Source: Serinus canaria (taxonomy: Eukaryota; Chordata; Aves; Passeriformes; Fringillidae). From it: 64,000 nt of DNA. The position numbers and the translations under genes were made by a program. The DNA lies in contig NC_066315.1 of assembly GCF_022539315.1 (NCBI RefSeq), positions 90,746,990 through 90,810,989 on the forward strand. The letters are read 5' to 3'. The notes below the pieces were generated by a model, which was given only the letters and a program-made list of their open reading frames with translations, ran no database searches and was not told the DNA's origin. Below, piece by piece: positions 10,301 through 22,625 of the stretch (position 1 is its first letter; each line of letters begins with the position of its first letter).

Positions 10301-13280
10301 GGACATCAGTCTACATTATATGCAGTGTCTAATACTGTTCCTGCTAAAACATAATTCAGCTAGTAGTGAAAGATGCTTCTGAATATTGTAGGTAACTGAT
10401 ATACATGAGGTTCAGCAAGTTCTAATTAAAAAAAAACACAATAGTCACAAATTTTTAAAAGCAAATGTAATTTTAAAAGCAGAGAAAGCAATTTTAGGAA
10501 GGGGGGGCAGGGGAAAGGAGAGAAAGAGAATTTAAACATCAAATAATACATAGAAACAATGAACAAGTAGTTGTGGGCAATGATTCTGAAAATAAAAAGG
10601 TGTTGGGACATTCACAGGGAGCATAACTTGAGCTGAAGAGGAAGGGTGTGTATGCTGCATGTGCTTGGTGTGTGTGTTACTTCTTTTGCTCCATTGCAAA
10701 ATTGAAATAGTGCAGTAAAAGTGCTCAGTAAAGCACTCTGGTTGCATTTGTAGTCAAGTCAGATAGTATAAATGGGGCATGATGAAATATTTTCCATGTT
10801 AGTGGTACCATAGAAGGATATTAAGCATGTTGAAGTATTTTGTAACCAGCAGGTTTGCTAGGCTTGCACCTGAAAGCTTTAAAATTGGGTGGTAAAGAAT
10901 TCTCTAAGCTGTTGATACCTTTTTGTCTCTTTTTCTTCAGTAGAATAATGATAAATAATATAGAAATATTTTCAGAAAATATAAATGTGATGACTGGGGG
11001 GCAACAGCCTCTCATTCTGGCACCTTTGAGAAGCACAGCAGTGAAATAAAAGGCAGAAAAATCAACTGAGAACAAAATTAAGGAAGGGAAAAAATACTAA
11101 TGCCAGTCACTCTGAGTTCATGGAAAACCTTTACTGAGAAAATTACCATTTTTTAAACTGATTTTTCCAAGAAAGGCATTTGTACAACAGAACATTTTGT
11201 TTAAGAGTACCGCCACAGAGCCATAACCTTTCTCAGTCAAATGTGATCTTTAATCTCACACAAGTCTGAGTAACTAGAGAGCACAGCATCCACACAGTGC
11301 ACATCTAAGGTGAAAAAATACTGCAAATCAATAGATCATTAAATGTTAAGGAGTTGGTAGAAAATGAGTGTGTTTCTAGAGACTGTTCTTGGCCTCGTGA
11401 CCCCTTCCACTGGTGACCTGGGAGCAAATCAGCCAGCACTGATTTGGTGTGGATGACAGAGAGCAGGTCACTGAGCTAACAGGATGCATAAGCAGGCAGG
11501 ATTTTAATGTCTGAGGACAGTTATCTGTAGCAAGTGCAGGACCTAGGTAATTTTTCCTTGATGTCAGGAAAACATCCATCCTACAGACTGTTGACCCTGA
11601 AAAGTATTCATTGGGGAATAAAGTGGATAATAAAGTAAATATGATTGTCAGTGCAGAAAAATGGTCAAAAAGCAATATGACTGTTGAATGTTTAAAGTGA
11701 AGAATGTCAAGAATGGTATTTGGCTTTGATGACAACTTTTCTGGAATATGTCCAGCTCTTGTACCCGTACCTCCAGAAGGTGTCAACTTGCTGACAAAGG
11801 CCATCAAGGGTCACAACAACAGAAAAAGAAGTGGAAATACCATGAATGAAAGCAGTGCCATTTGTTTAACTTATTCAAACCGTAGGGGATCATTTATTAG
11901 CATGGAAAAGTGAAATCTGACACTAAAGGACACTTTAAAATGCCAGATGTAGGCATAGGAATGTGGCACCTGGAAAGAAGGAGAAATCAAATAAGATGTG
12001 CTTTTGTAAAGATAAAAGCAGATGACCTCTACTGCAATTTGATAAGTGTGGTGATAGAATTTCTACAGCAGGAATTTTTTTTGATAGCTATTAATCTCTG
12101 GAAAATGCACAGCATGCCTTAGAAGGCAGTTTACTTGCAGGTCTCACCTGCACTATTCTTCATGGAAACACAGCCCCACAGGTCAGAGGAAGTGATTCCC
12201 TGCAGCCAAGATCCAGGGAAATTAGGAAGAGCTGTGGTGGATTTCTTTTTCTTGTTTGTATTTAAAGAATGTAAATTCAGCTGTTTCGTTGGTGGTGTTT
12301 GATTTACTGTTGCCACAGCACATAAAGCTGCTAAGAGGAAAGGGAGGGAATCACTTTGATCTCCCTCCATCCGGCAGCCTGGTGCAGTCAGCTGTGCACC
12401 ACCTCGATACTCTGATCCTTTAAGTGGATCTTGACTCCCTCTGCAGATTTCTGTGGTTCTTTTCCTTCCTTTCAAATAGCTAGCTCTCCTTCATCACTTT
12501 GTTAAAAATCAAAAATAGGAGTGGTTAATGGTAGTGAAACAGTAAGAGCATAATTCTCTTTTACGTGGTGAAGTAAATTTTCTCTTACTTGGTGAAGACT
12601 TTTGATGTCCATGTCTACTGTAAAATTATTGTAGATGTTTTTAGGATCAGAATATTTGAGATATTGATTTTACTTTTTAGGATACATAGCATTTCTACCA
12701 GATTCCTGTTAGAAAGACTTTTTTCTCTTATTCTTATGGAGCTAAACAAAGAAGTCTGGAAAATACACGGCAGCATATGTGACATATGAGCACAGTCTAA
12801 TCTCATAGTCAGGAATCAAAAAGGGAAAAAAATGCAAGCAGTAACCTTGCATAAGGATATCTGTAATTAAAGACTGTCACAGAAAACAGCATTTAAATCC
12901 CCAGTACCTAATGTTCAAGGACATTTAAAGGGATAGGGTTTATACATTATCAGTGGCAATTAAGAGTAAATGTGACTGGGATACATGTCAATGCCAGTTA
13001 TGTGCCTGGTGAAGCGGGAATAAATAAAATGACAGAAATAAGAATAAAGGAAGAGCCAATCAATGAAGCATTCATGTTTTCAGGGATGGTTTTCTATCAC
13101 TGGTACAGTTCTACCAACATCCATTTGATTGACTTTCAAAAAGGGAGCACTATTAAGGTTAATAGCTTCAGTATAGGACAGTTTTATGTTGACAGTATTC
13201 CTGAAAGCAAATGGATTTAAGTAAGAAAAACAGAGCTTAATTTGAAAGTCATCTTTTCTGTTATTGGGTTTTTTTTTCAG

Positions 13281-13377
13281 AGTATGAAGGATCTGGGACA
13301 GAAGTTCAGAGAAAACACTCAAAATGTGGAGTTTGCAAATACAGGGCTGAGTGTGATGAAGATGCAGAGAATGTCGG
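13281..13377 (+). CDS. TMEFF1: TMEFF1 coding exon: linker and Cys-rich segment
   Basis: Acceptor TTTTTTTCAG, donor GTATGT, 97 bp. Its first two bases complete a Glu codon and the last two start a Gly codon. It encodes YEGSGTEVQRKHSKCGVC followed by KYRAECDEDAENV. The segment carries three cysteines that open the second follistatin module, and another acidic Ser-Gly (EGSGTE) that could be a glycosaminoglycan site. It matches TMEFF1 at nearly every position I remember. The frame joins both neighbouring exons. Confidence 0.95.
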
Positions 13378-16300
13378 GTATGTAATGTTTTCCCTAACAA
13401 TATCACTGAACAAAAGGAAAAAAATGCTAAAGGTACATGATTATCTGCTTGCCTATGTTTGTTCTTACTAACTGAAGCTTTAGTGCCATCCAATAATAAT
13501 GTGTTTGATATGTGTCTGTAAAAGAAAAAACCATTTGCAGTTGCAAAGCAGTGGGAGAAAACAAGAGAGTTGTACTGGAAAACCTTTAGCTAATACTTTT
13601 CAAACAAAGAACCTTGATTTGTTTTATCCTGCCAACAAAACAAGTTGAAAACCAAAAAGGAATGCAAAATAAATACTGATTATTCAACCCTGATATTTTT
13701 TTTTTCTCTGTGTTCTCCTTGTTTATAAAGTGTTACATGCAATTATTTCCATCAGTGTTAACTCTGGACCTAAAAGTGAAGTTGAACTGGGGACTTGAGC
13801 CAGTCAGATCTTCCAAACTCACTGTGGCATGTGATCTCTTAGATGCAAGAGGGGAAATTGGTGAAAAATATTCATTTTTGTCAATTAAATTTCAAAACAA
13901 ATTATCAGGAAACAAGAAGCTTTTAAAGACAATTCATAATGCAGAGGCAGATGCACCACATTTCCCTGCTCGAGGTACTTGGTTATATTACACCCCAGCT
14001 GTCCAGGCTCTGTAGGGCTCTCAGAAAGGGCAGAGATATCATGAAGGAAAGGCTTCTTCAGACAGCCCCATGGGGCTTTAAGGGGTTTTAAAAAGAAGTC
14101 CTGTCTGCTGATGGGGCTTTGTTTTCCAACAGCCTTTGTCCTGGCAGTGGCCACCAGTATGGAATAAGGTTTACTGGGATCTGGGCTGGTGGCAGGTACT
14201 GGGGTTGTGGCTGCAGACACAGTGCATGAAGGTGTTTGAGAGACTTGCAAATGGTACATTTTTGTATCAACAGAGGGAACAGCATCCCAGAATAACAGAG
14301 CCTGAACATCACTAATCGGAGAAAACATCATTCTCCCTTTTCTTGTCTTCCAGCTGGAATCCATTTAATGTTGAAATATGTCTTAATTGCACAAGGTTTT
14401 ATTACAGGATACCAGCATGAAGACATCTCAGGCAGTAAAGCAGCTTAGCACTAACATTCAAGATGTACATTCAAGATTAAAGTGTAGAATACAAGGGAAA
14501 GCGAAATGGTAATAGTGCTCATGAATACTAGCATGACACTTCACAATTCATAAAAGGCCATAGTATTGAAGCCAGCTTGCTCTTTCCAGGAGAGAGACAA
14601 ATGAACTAGAGCTGGTTTTTGTAGTACTAATAACCTTGTGGAATATTGCCTTGGTCTGCTTCATTTATGACTGGAAAGATGGTATAGATTATATATATAT
14701 ATATTTGTTTGCTATATGCAGTGGGATGTGCTTTTGGCTTTGGAAAATAAATCCTGAAGCATTCAGCTTCAGTAAAAGCTTGCCTAGTCTTTGTGCAATT
14801 GTAGAGCTGGAATTCCTGCAGCTATATAGTTTCTATAAGAAAATTAGGATAAAGCTGAGGGGAGCAGAAGGCTTATTGTCTACATCCTGCTCATATGGAA
14901 TGAAACCAGTTCTTGCTTCTTGACAACAAGCAGAAGAAGAATCTTTTGCCTCTAACATTTCTTTAATTAGTCCTCATTAAAAAAATAAGTGGAGACCAGA
15001 CCTTTTATGTAGAAAATGCACAAAAGTTAGAAAATATTCCCATGTAGGAATTTGCAATTTTTTGGATAATATTTTTCAATTCTATACAGGAATTTAATAT
15101 AATTTAATTTTTTCCCAGTGCCTTTAACCATTTAACAGGTTTCAGTCATATTCACTGTTTAGCCATAGGTAAATCAGGGTCTGTTGACACAGGTTGGTTT
15201 TGACAAGTCACATAGCAAGTCACAAACTTGCTAAAGTAGAATATAGGAATTGGCATAATTTTTCATAAAATCAAAACAGTTATTTCCCTGGCAGAAAGAA
15301 GATGAGATTGAAATCTTCTGTTGGGAAACTTTAGTAGAGCACCCCTTATAATTGTTTTTAACATCTAATTTTTATTCTCTTTCCTGCTGTGTTTCAGTGT
15401 GGGTTTGACATCATAAAATTATATCATGACATACAAAGTTACTGGCAACACAAATATCTTTCATTATATATAAACACTGCCAGTCAGAATTATCATTTCA
15501 TTCAAATTTGTGCTAGATTACAAACACTATCACCCCTAATTCTAGCAAATTGCAAAACTCCCTAATTCCATAAAAATATTCTGGTTTGATTTTCCTTTTT
15601 AAGACATAGGAATGTCCACTGGAACTTTTTTTGGATAGTGTGGTAATGTCTACTGAATCACAAAGAAAAGGTATATTTAGTTCCATTCCTGTAGGTTTAT
15701 TAGGACTGGGCAGCCCTTCCTTGCATCTTGTGATGTTAAGACACTCAGCAGAGTGATCCAGGTGATAACAGAAGGCATTTGAAGAAAATTTTGTTCCATT
15801 ATAGTAACTGCATGAGTTAGCTGAACTGTCCCCTAATGTTAAGTAGATCATCTCAAGCCATATTTATGGTACCAACAGTAAATGCACCATTATGAAATTT
15901 TTCAACCTCTTTTCCAAGCTGTGCAATCTGAGACTTTACAAACACCAGCTCCTTCTGCTCCGACTGCTTGAGAAGCAAAATAATATCTCTACTCCTCATT
16001 TATCAATAAGGAAATTTATTTTGGGGTAGAATGTTTAGTGAATTGGTAGGAAGGGTGCCACACATGCTGTTGTATTTTGGGTCGTTTGAGGTAAATGAGC
16101 TGGCATTGATGAGGAATCCCAGGACCTGCCAAGAGGCCAGCCTCAATAGCCCAGGGATCAGAATAGGTAAATTTTCTCCCAGTAATGGAAAAATCCTGCT
16201 AAAGACAATTTTATTCTCTGCAGCATGTGGTTTGTCTTTGGGGCCTGGAAAGCTGTGGGATCCTAAGCAAAAAGTGGTGGCACCTGATGCTTTCAGTGAC

Positions 16301-16394
16301 AACTGTAGGGGGATCCTTGCAACAGAGAAGGAGAACCAAGACCCTTTGTCACTTCCTGATTTTTAGAGTTGAACTTGCAGGTCCTTAGAGTCAT

Positions 16395-16683
16395 CTAAGC
16401 AGGTCCTTTCTTCTCAGAGGTGCACAGTGATACCGTGAAGGGCAATATACACTGGTCAAAGCATGGTAAATTTTGTGTTTTCATAATGATTTTGTGTTGG
16501 AATAAAGGAAAATATTTCTACCCTGAGGGTGGCTGGACGCTCCAACACCGTGTCTGTCATTTCCATCCATGGAGAAGGTCTGAACTTGTTCAGACACAGT
16601 CTTGGGACCAGCTTTGAGCAGAGGCTGGGACTACATGATCTCTGCACATGTCTTAAGCCTAAATTAATCTATGAGTCTGTGTA
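16395..16683 (+). mobile_element. CR1 LINE, 3' end fragment, plus strand
   Basis: Shows the typical order of the CR1 3' region: TTCTTCTCAGAGGTGCACAGTGATA, a GAGGGTGGCTGGACGCTCCAACA block, CAGACACAGTCTTGGGACCAGCTTTGAGCAG, GGGACTACATGATCTC, and an eroded terminal CTATGAGTCTGTG repeat at about 16670-16683. CR1 is the dominant bird LINE and is usually 5'-truncated, as here. Many substitutions show it is old. Confidence 0.88.
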
Positions 16684-18179
16684 ATTACCAAATCTTGGCG
16701 CATTTTAATAGCAAATTTACAGAAGATCAGTTGTACAGAGCTGCGATACACACCATATTACAAATTAGTAATGCTAATTTTTTTTGCTCCTAAATTTTAT
16801 TTTCCCCTTTGAAATAGTTACAGATTCTTCGTTCTCATGCTTGGTGCTAAAGCATTATGGCTGTCTCTTGATCAAAAATGATACTTATTCTTTTACTGCA
16901 GTAGATCACACATAGTTTGAAGAAATCAGGCTTTGCACAGTGTTTAAGAATTGTATCTTCATTTTTTTTTACTTCACAGAAACATTATCTGTCTAAACCA
17001 AAAGTGGTAACAATGCACAGTAATGCAAAACTGAACGCATAAGTATAAGCAACTTTATAATCTCCACTGCCTCTATGAAAAACTTCAGTGTTGATTCTAG
17101 GTTGAGTGGTTGAGACACAGAAATAAAGTCTGAGGAGAGGGTTGTCATAATCAGCACACTTGGAAAATTTGTATTCAGCTATATGCAAATCGGTACATTA
17201 CTTCTTTATCTAAACTCTGAAAGTAACCAGGTTGAGAAAGCATCATAGAAATATATTTCTCCACATTTTTATTTTTTTTCATACAACTTATAAGTATTTT
17301 AAAGAGTTGGTCGTTTGTGGTCAATCTTTTCAGGGGCATAGACAGTCACTTGTGGATGCACTAGTCTGAAATTGCATAAACACATAACATGTCAGTGATT
17401 TTCTGTAGGTCTGAGGTAACAGGATGCAAAGAACAGGATGGGTTGGGTGGGACTTCCTTCCCACTGAGTGCCAAAACTGAAGCAGGTTGTATGTATCATG
17501 GGAAAAGCTGCTGCCTGACACCATTCAGGGTCTGCCTTTCTCCTCTGACCATCAAATGTCTCTCTGGCCAAAAGCTTCCTCCCCTTTGTTGAAAAGACAG
17601 CACATTATGTATAGTAGTGCAAAATGTGCATACAAGAGGTTGGTAGACTTACATTCTTGTATGAGAAAGTAGCAAGAAGCCCCCAAACATAGCTGCTGTG
17701 AATGTGGCTGGGTGTTTTCTGTTGGAATTTTGAATTAGAAATGCAGTCGTGTTGAGAAGCAGACACGGAGGTGGAAGCACAAAGCCTGGGGCCATCGAGA
17801 GCTGATGGGGTAAATCCTGTAGGTCAGATCACAAACATACAAGGTTTGCTCCTGACTTATTCTCAGAACACACTGGGCTTTTCAGTTCTATTGACTGTTC
17901 ATGAGATAAACAGATCATCCTATCAGTACACAATCAAAAGGCAGGAACTCTAGAGGGTCTGGGCTCCTGCCCTGCACTGCAACCAGGAATAATTCATCCA
18001 TGTAAGATCCAGGACTTCTCCAGGAGAGCTCTGACCATCTCCACGAAGAAAGATTTCACAGCTGGGCTTTTCTGTTCAAGGGCTGAACTTCTCTCACTTT
18101 GAAATAATTTCCTCATGTTTAATCACAGTTTCTTTCCTTGTGTCTTTCACTCCTCTTTGTTTACCTCTGAGAAGAGCCT

Positions 18180-18600
18180 CACTGTCCTCGATAGCCCCTC
18201 TTGGGTTGCTGGTGGCAGCAGTCACCTCCCCAGCCTTCTCTTCTCCAGGCTGAAGAGGGGCAGTGCCCCCAGCCCCTCCTCACAGCAGCCCACACTCCAT
18301 CCCTCTGCCCATCACAGCCTCTCCAGTTTCTCAGAGTACTTGCTGTACTTACCAGGGGCTCCCAAAGCAGGACAGAGTGCTTCACATGGGACCTCATGAG
18401 TGCTGAATGCAGGACAAAAGACACTTCCCTTGCTCTGCTGGTGACCCTCCTGTGATGCAGCCCCCCAGACTGCTGCTCCCCTGGACCCTCAGGTCCTTTT
18501 CTGCAGAGCTGCTTCCCTGCTGGTCCACCCACAGTCTGTCCTGTGGCAGTGTGACAGATGTCCTGTCATCTTCAGACCTCTGGAGGTTCCTCCATCTTGT
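18180..18600 (-). mobile_element. CR1 LINE fragment, antisense
   Basis: On the + strand it reads CCAGCCTTCTCTTCTCCAGGCTGAA (18230-18254), then CTCCAG, then a segment with AGCAGGACAGAGTGCTTCACATGGGACCTCA, a GATGCAGCCC block, and CAGGTCCTTTTCTGCAGAGCTGCT. This is the order seen in antisense chicken-type CR1 reverse-transcriptase sequence. It is degenerate, with no ORF. Boundaries are approximate. Confidence 0.82.
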
Positions 18601-21600
18601 CAAGGCTCCACTTGAGTTGTTATATTTTCTTTTTTTTGCCCTTTGATAAGGAAATCACTAACTTAAAAATAGTCTCACTGTAAAAATTCAAATTTATCAT
18701 GTTCTCAGTTTTACATATTTTTTTTTTTAACAGAAGAAATATGGAAATGGGATTCTGAGCACATTCAGTCTTTTTTTTTAATAAGTGTACTGTGCTGTCA
18801 AAGATCTGTTTTGACTTATAATGTAGATTTTCAAGAAAGATTGACAGCTGATCCCCAAGTAGACCTTTTGAGATTAACATTTTATGAGATTTACTTTGGA
18901 AAGCAAAGGTACCTCAGCAATATATAAATTCAACTGGCCTATAATTTACATAGTGTCTGTTTTCACAAAGGCCAAACCAGAATTTCAGAAGTATTAGTAT
19001 TAACGGTTAGAAATGCCAATGTGGATATTTCAAAGTCCTGGTCTTTGCCTTGCCTGTATAAATTGTCCTCCAGAAAAAGATTTGGCCTGTTTGAAATCTG
19101 GCATGCAAGTTTATACTTACCTCTTTTGACCACTTTTTCACTCATTTATCAAATTTATTTTTATTAACCATTTAGGGTATGATATTGTATATTCATAAGG
19201 AAGGCTATCCAAATCCTGTGTAAATGCAACTCACAGCGTTCTGATCCAACAGAAGAAAAAAATCCTAAGTATTTGTGTGTTAAACAAACCATTCAGACAA
19301 AAGAGAAAATCAACCTAAACAAGGGATTTAAGACTGTGTTGTGGGATTATGAATTATGAAAATCTGGGTGCAGGAAATTCTGAAATCATAGGAATAGCGT
19401 TATGGTCTTTTCACTATACTGGCTGTTAAACATAGAATAGATCCTAGATGGGTAATAATCCATGTGTGGTTTTTTAATGTATATTTTTTGTGATCTTTGC
19501 AGCAGAGTGTGCCAAGTCTTTGAAGGTTCCTGTTATCTGGGTGTGGAGGGAGGGTTAGGCTGCTTTTGAGAGAGCAAACATCAGTTCACCCTGTATGCTG
19601 TGAGAAGCTCACTGCAGTAAAGACTCAATTTCTTCAGTGGTCAGGGAGAGCCATGCCATGAAAAGGGGAAATGTAGGTAAAGGGATGTCTGGAAAATAGC
19701 TGAAGCTTATGGTATTCAAAGGGTGTTCTGGATTGCTGGGCAGAAGTAAAGACAGAGTGCTAAAGCCAGGCACAAAGAAGCTTTGTGGAATTGAATTCTA
19801 CTTCTTTTGTGCTATAAAGGGATTTTTTAAAACACACCAGAAACCTGATGAAGATTCAAGTCTAGTCAAATAGGGAGAAAAATCACTTTGAAATCCAGAT
19901 TTTCTTAGTTCAGGTTTCATCAGGGAAGAACTGCACACAAGGGAAGAAGCATCAAATGAAAGGTAATCCTTCATTTGGCATGGTTATATTCTTAACTGCA
20001 ATTGCAACACCCCTGCTATTTCAATTCGCCTAAATTTATTCCATCAAGCATGCCCTTATCCATCTGTGTGCATTCCACACACTTTGTTTTACTCTAGTGT
20101 TTCCATTTTACATTTGTAAGCAGATGTGCCAATGAATTGGTGAGTACCTGGGAGTGCTCACTGTTGTCAGCTACTGGGAAGGGAGAGCGAGCAGCACTCC
20201 CTGGGAGGCCAGGCCAGAAAAATACATTTGTGAGCAAGACCCAGGTGGGCATAAATGCAGCAGCCTGATCTGTTGGTTGGAAATGCCAGTCTCTCCCAGC
20301 AGCCAAGCCCGCTCCACAAGTCAGTCATGCTTTTCCTTTCCTTTTTTCCCCCCTCTCTTTTCTTTGAACCTACCAGGGTTTTTAAGCGCACAGAACTTCC
20401 AACAGACCACGCACACCTTGAAGCCTGAAAACAAAAGGCAGCCTTGAAATGTGTTCTGATCTCTGGGGATCTAATTAATTTACTAATAGCAGCAAGTGCT
20501 CTTACAGCCTGAGCTTGTCACTTCATTTTACTAAGCACGTTTACTTTGTTACACCTAGTAGCCCCTAAAAAGTGACTTGTACATCCTCATTTCTTGCTCA
20601 TTAAAACCAGCCAAAAAAAATCTGCTTGGTTTAATTATATCACTTTGTACTCTCTTGAAATTCAAATGCTTTTCTGTTTAACTAATGGTGTTAATGAATG
20701 ATAATGCATCAGCTCTCTGATGACAGGTGACAAAATTCAGGTACTTTTTCTGTGTACCCTAGTACATCAGGAAAACATCAGAATATATCCTGCTGGCTTC
20801 CCTGTATTAAGTGAGAGAAATGATCTGTTGAGGACCTTGAGCAGGAATCTCCTCCAGCAAAACATCAATTTGGAGCATTAGCTGTTTAAATCCTTTTGGT
20901 TAAATCCAGTAGGAAGGCTATAGGGAAGGAAATGTTTGTAGGGCTCTCACTCCTTTTACTCCAGTGTGTCTTTTACAACAAGCTTTTCCAGCAAAAATTT
21001 GAAGTACTCATTCACTTCTTTCTTGTATGAAGCATAAAGTACATTCAAGATGTCCTTAATACACAATTCTTTTAAGTGACTTTACCCTCAGTGACTAACT
21101 CTTTTCTTCTGAATTTTACATTTAAGGTTCACTCTCTTCCTGGGTGCTCCTCTTATGCTTCTCCCATGTGTCTGTCCCTGCTCCCCCTTCATGATCTCAA
21201 GCTTTTCCTGCCCTGCCTTAGTGAGCAGCTCTGCATTGTCCTTGTGCTCTCTCTGTGCTCTGTCCCCAGCAGGAGAGAGACTTCAGGGAACAGGTTGCAA
21301 TATGGGACTGCAATTTTGTGTTCATTTCAGTCTTAGCTGTGAAAGAAAACAGTCCTTGGTGCCTCTTTCAGGTTCTCCTGCTTGCAAAGGCCTCTGATAA
21401 GACTTTTGCCCTTTAAGACACCACTTTTAGCTCATTCTCACTGTCTCCTGTGTCTTCTCACATACTTTGTGTGCATCTTGTGTGGTCTGTGGTTTGGTTC
21501 AGACCCATGGGCTCTGCTTGGTAGCCTTCAGCTTTGACTTCTTATTGGCTTTGGCTCCCAAACTGGCTGGTGGGGGGGAAGCTGGCTTCCACCAAGCAGT

Positions 21601-22557
21601 TGGATTTCCTGTCATCTCAGTACCAAGCCATTATCTGCCCTCTGTAGCTCTCTGACGTCAGGATATACCATATTTTCAGTATTTCATAGTGGGTTTGTTG
21701 GCAGGTCTTCCAATGCTTTCCTGAGCTGCTCATCTGTTTCAGTCTGTGGTGGTCCCATCCCCTCACAGGGACTCAGGCTCCAGTTTCAAAGTGTTTGATG
21801 TGAAACATCAGAGCAGCAACTTGCTCTCCCATGGTTTTTCCTTCCTTCACAAACACCAAGCAGTTAAAAACAACATTCTTTTCATGTTTTCTGTCAAGAG
21901 CAGCACTCCCCATATGTCACTGCTCTCATCTCACGATTTGGCACTTCCTGCAGTCCTGTCTGTATTTCTGGTCTATTGGCAAATGTCTGTGAGCAAGGAC
22001 AAACTCACTGCACCCTATGCAGGCTCTCTGACGAGTCCAGGCTTCTAATACATGCTCCTGGCTCCCTCTCTGCCGCCCTACTGCATCTGTGGAAGCCCTT
22101 TTCCCTTCAGACCATTGCACTCAAGCCATGTCCTCTCCTTAACTCCTTCTCTTTCAGCCCTCTGAAAGGCTTTAGAAGTTTATGTTGGAATAAGAGTTTC
22201 AATTTTTTTTAAGGTGCATCAGTCCAGTTCAACTGTTCATCATGCCACAGGGTACTTAAACCCCCTGCTTTTACATGTGAGACAGCTCTGCCAAGTGTCC
22301 AGTGGCTGACTGGCCAGGGGAAGGCTGGAAGTACCACTTGGCATCATGGTCATCATTTTCAAAGTAGCTAATGGCAGCAGGCAGATAATCAGATACATAT
22401 GAAGGGGGTCAACATGTGAAATTTCTGTACATTGATGAGATGGTTAGAGATAAGACTGAGGCTGTTGATCAGTAAACCAGGGTCAGGAATTCATAAGCAC
22501 CCCTAAAGCAAGCATCTGACAATTCTGAAAAAGTAAGCATTTAAGATTAGATGTTAA

Positions 22558-22625
22558 ATCTAAACACAGCAAAGCATGTGTTTAGATACATGCTTTGCTG
22601 TGTGAAGCATGTATCTAAACACATG
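22558..22625. repeat. Compound overlapping perfect inverted repeats
   Basis: Two perfect hairpins share sequence. In the first, arms 22564-22579 and 22588-22603 (16 bp) flank an 8-nt loop. In the second, arms 22575-22595 and 22605-22625 (21 bp) flank a 9-nt loop. The 11-mer ATCTAAACACA occurs at 22558-22568 and 22613-22623, and inverted at 22577-22587. The alternative hairpins are mutually exclusive. See findings. Confidence 0.95.

Larger units (their letters stand above)
1934..13280 (+). other. TMEFF1: TMEFF1 intron, 11.3 kb, with solo LTRs
   Basis: No coding exon is seen. It holds a probable minus-strand LTR (7127-7634), a clear minus-strand solo LTR (9872-10300), an A/G-rich tract near 5227-5271 and two short tandem duplications (3346-3385 and 8197-8231). 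The remainder is ordinary AT-rich intron without recognisable genes. ORFs up to 145 codons occur but have no family resemblance and overlap on both strands. Confidence 0.75.

Noticed and set aside
11376..11807. 143-codon minus-strand ORF with a region vaguely like CR1 C-terminal protein
   Set aside because: The resemblance was limited to a few residues, and no CR1 nucleotide landmarks were found around it.
13885..14364. 159-codon minus-strand ORF in a TMEFF1 intron
   Set aside because: Overlaps a 101-codon ORF on the other strand, has no conserved motif and no supporting exon structure.
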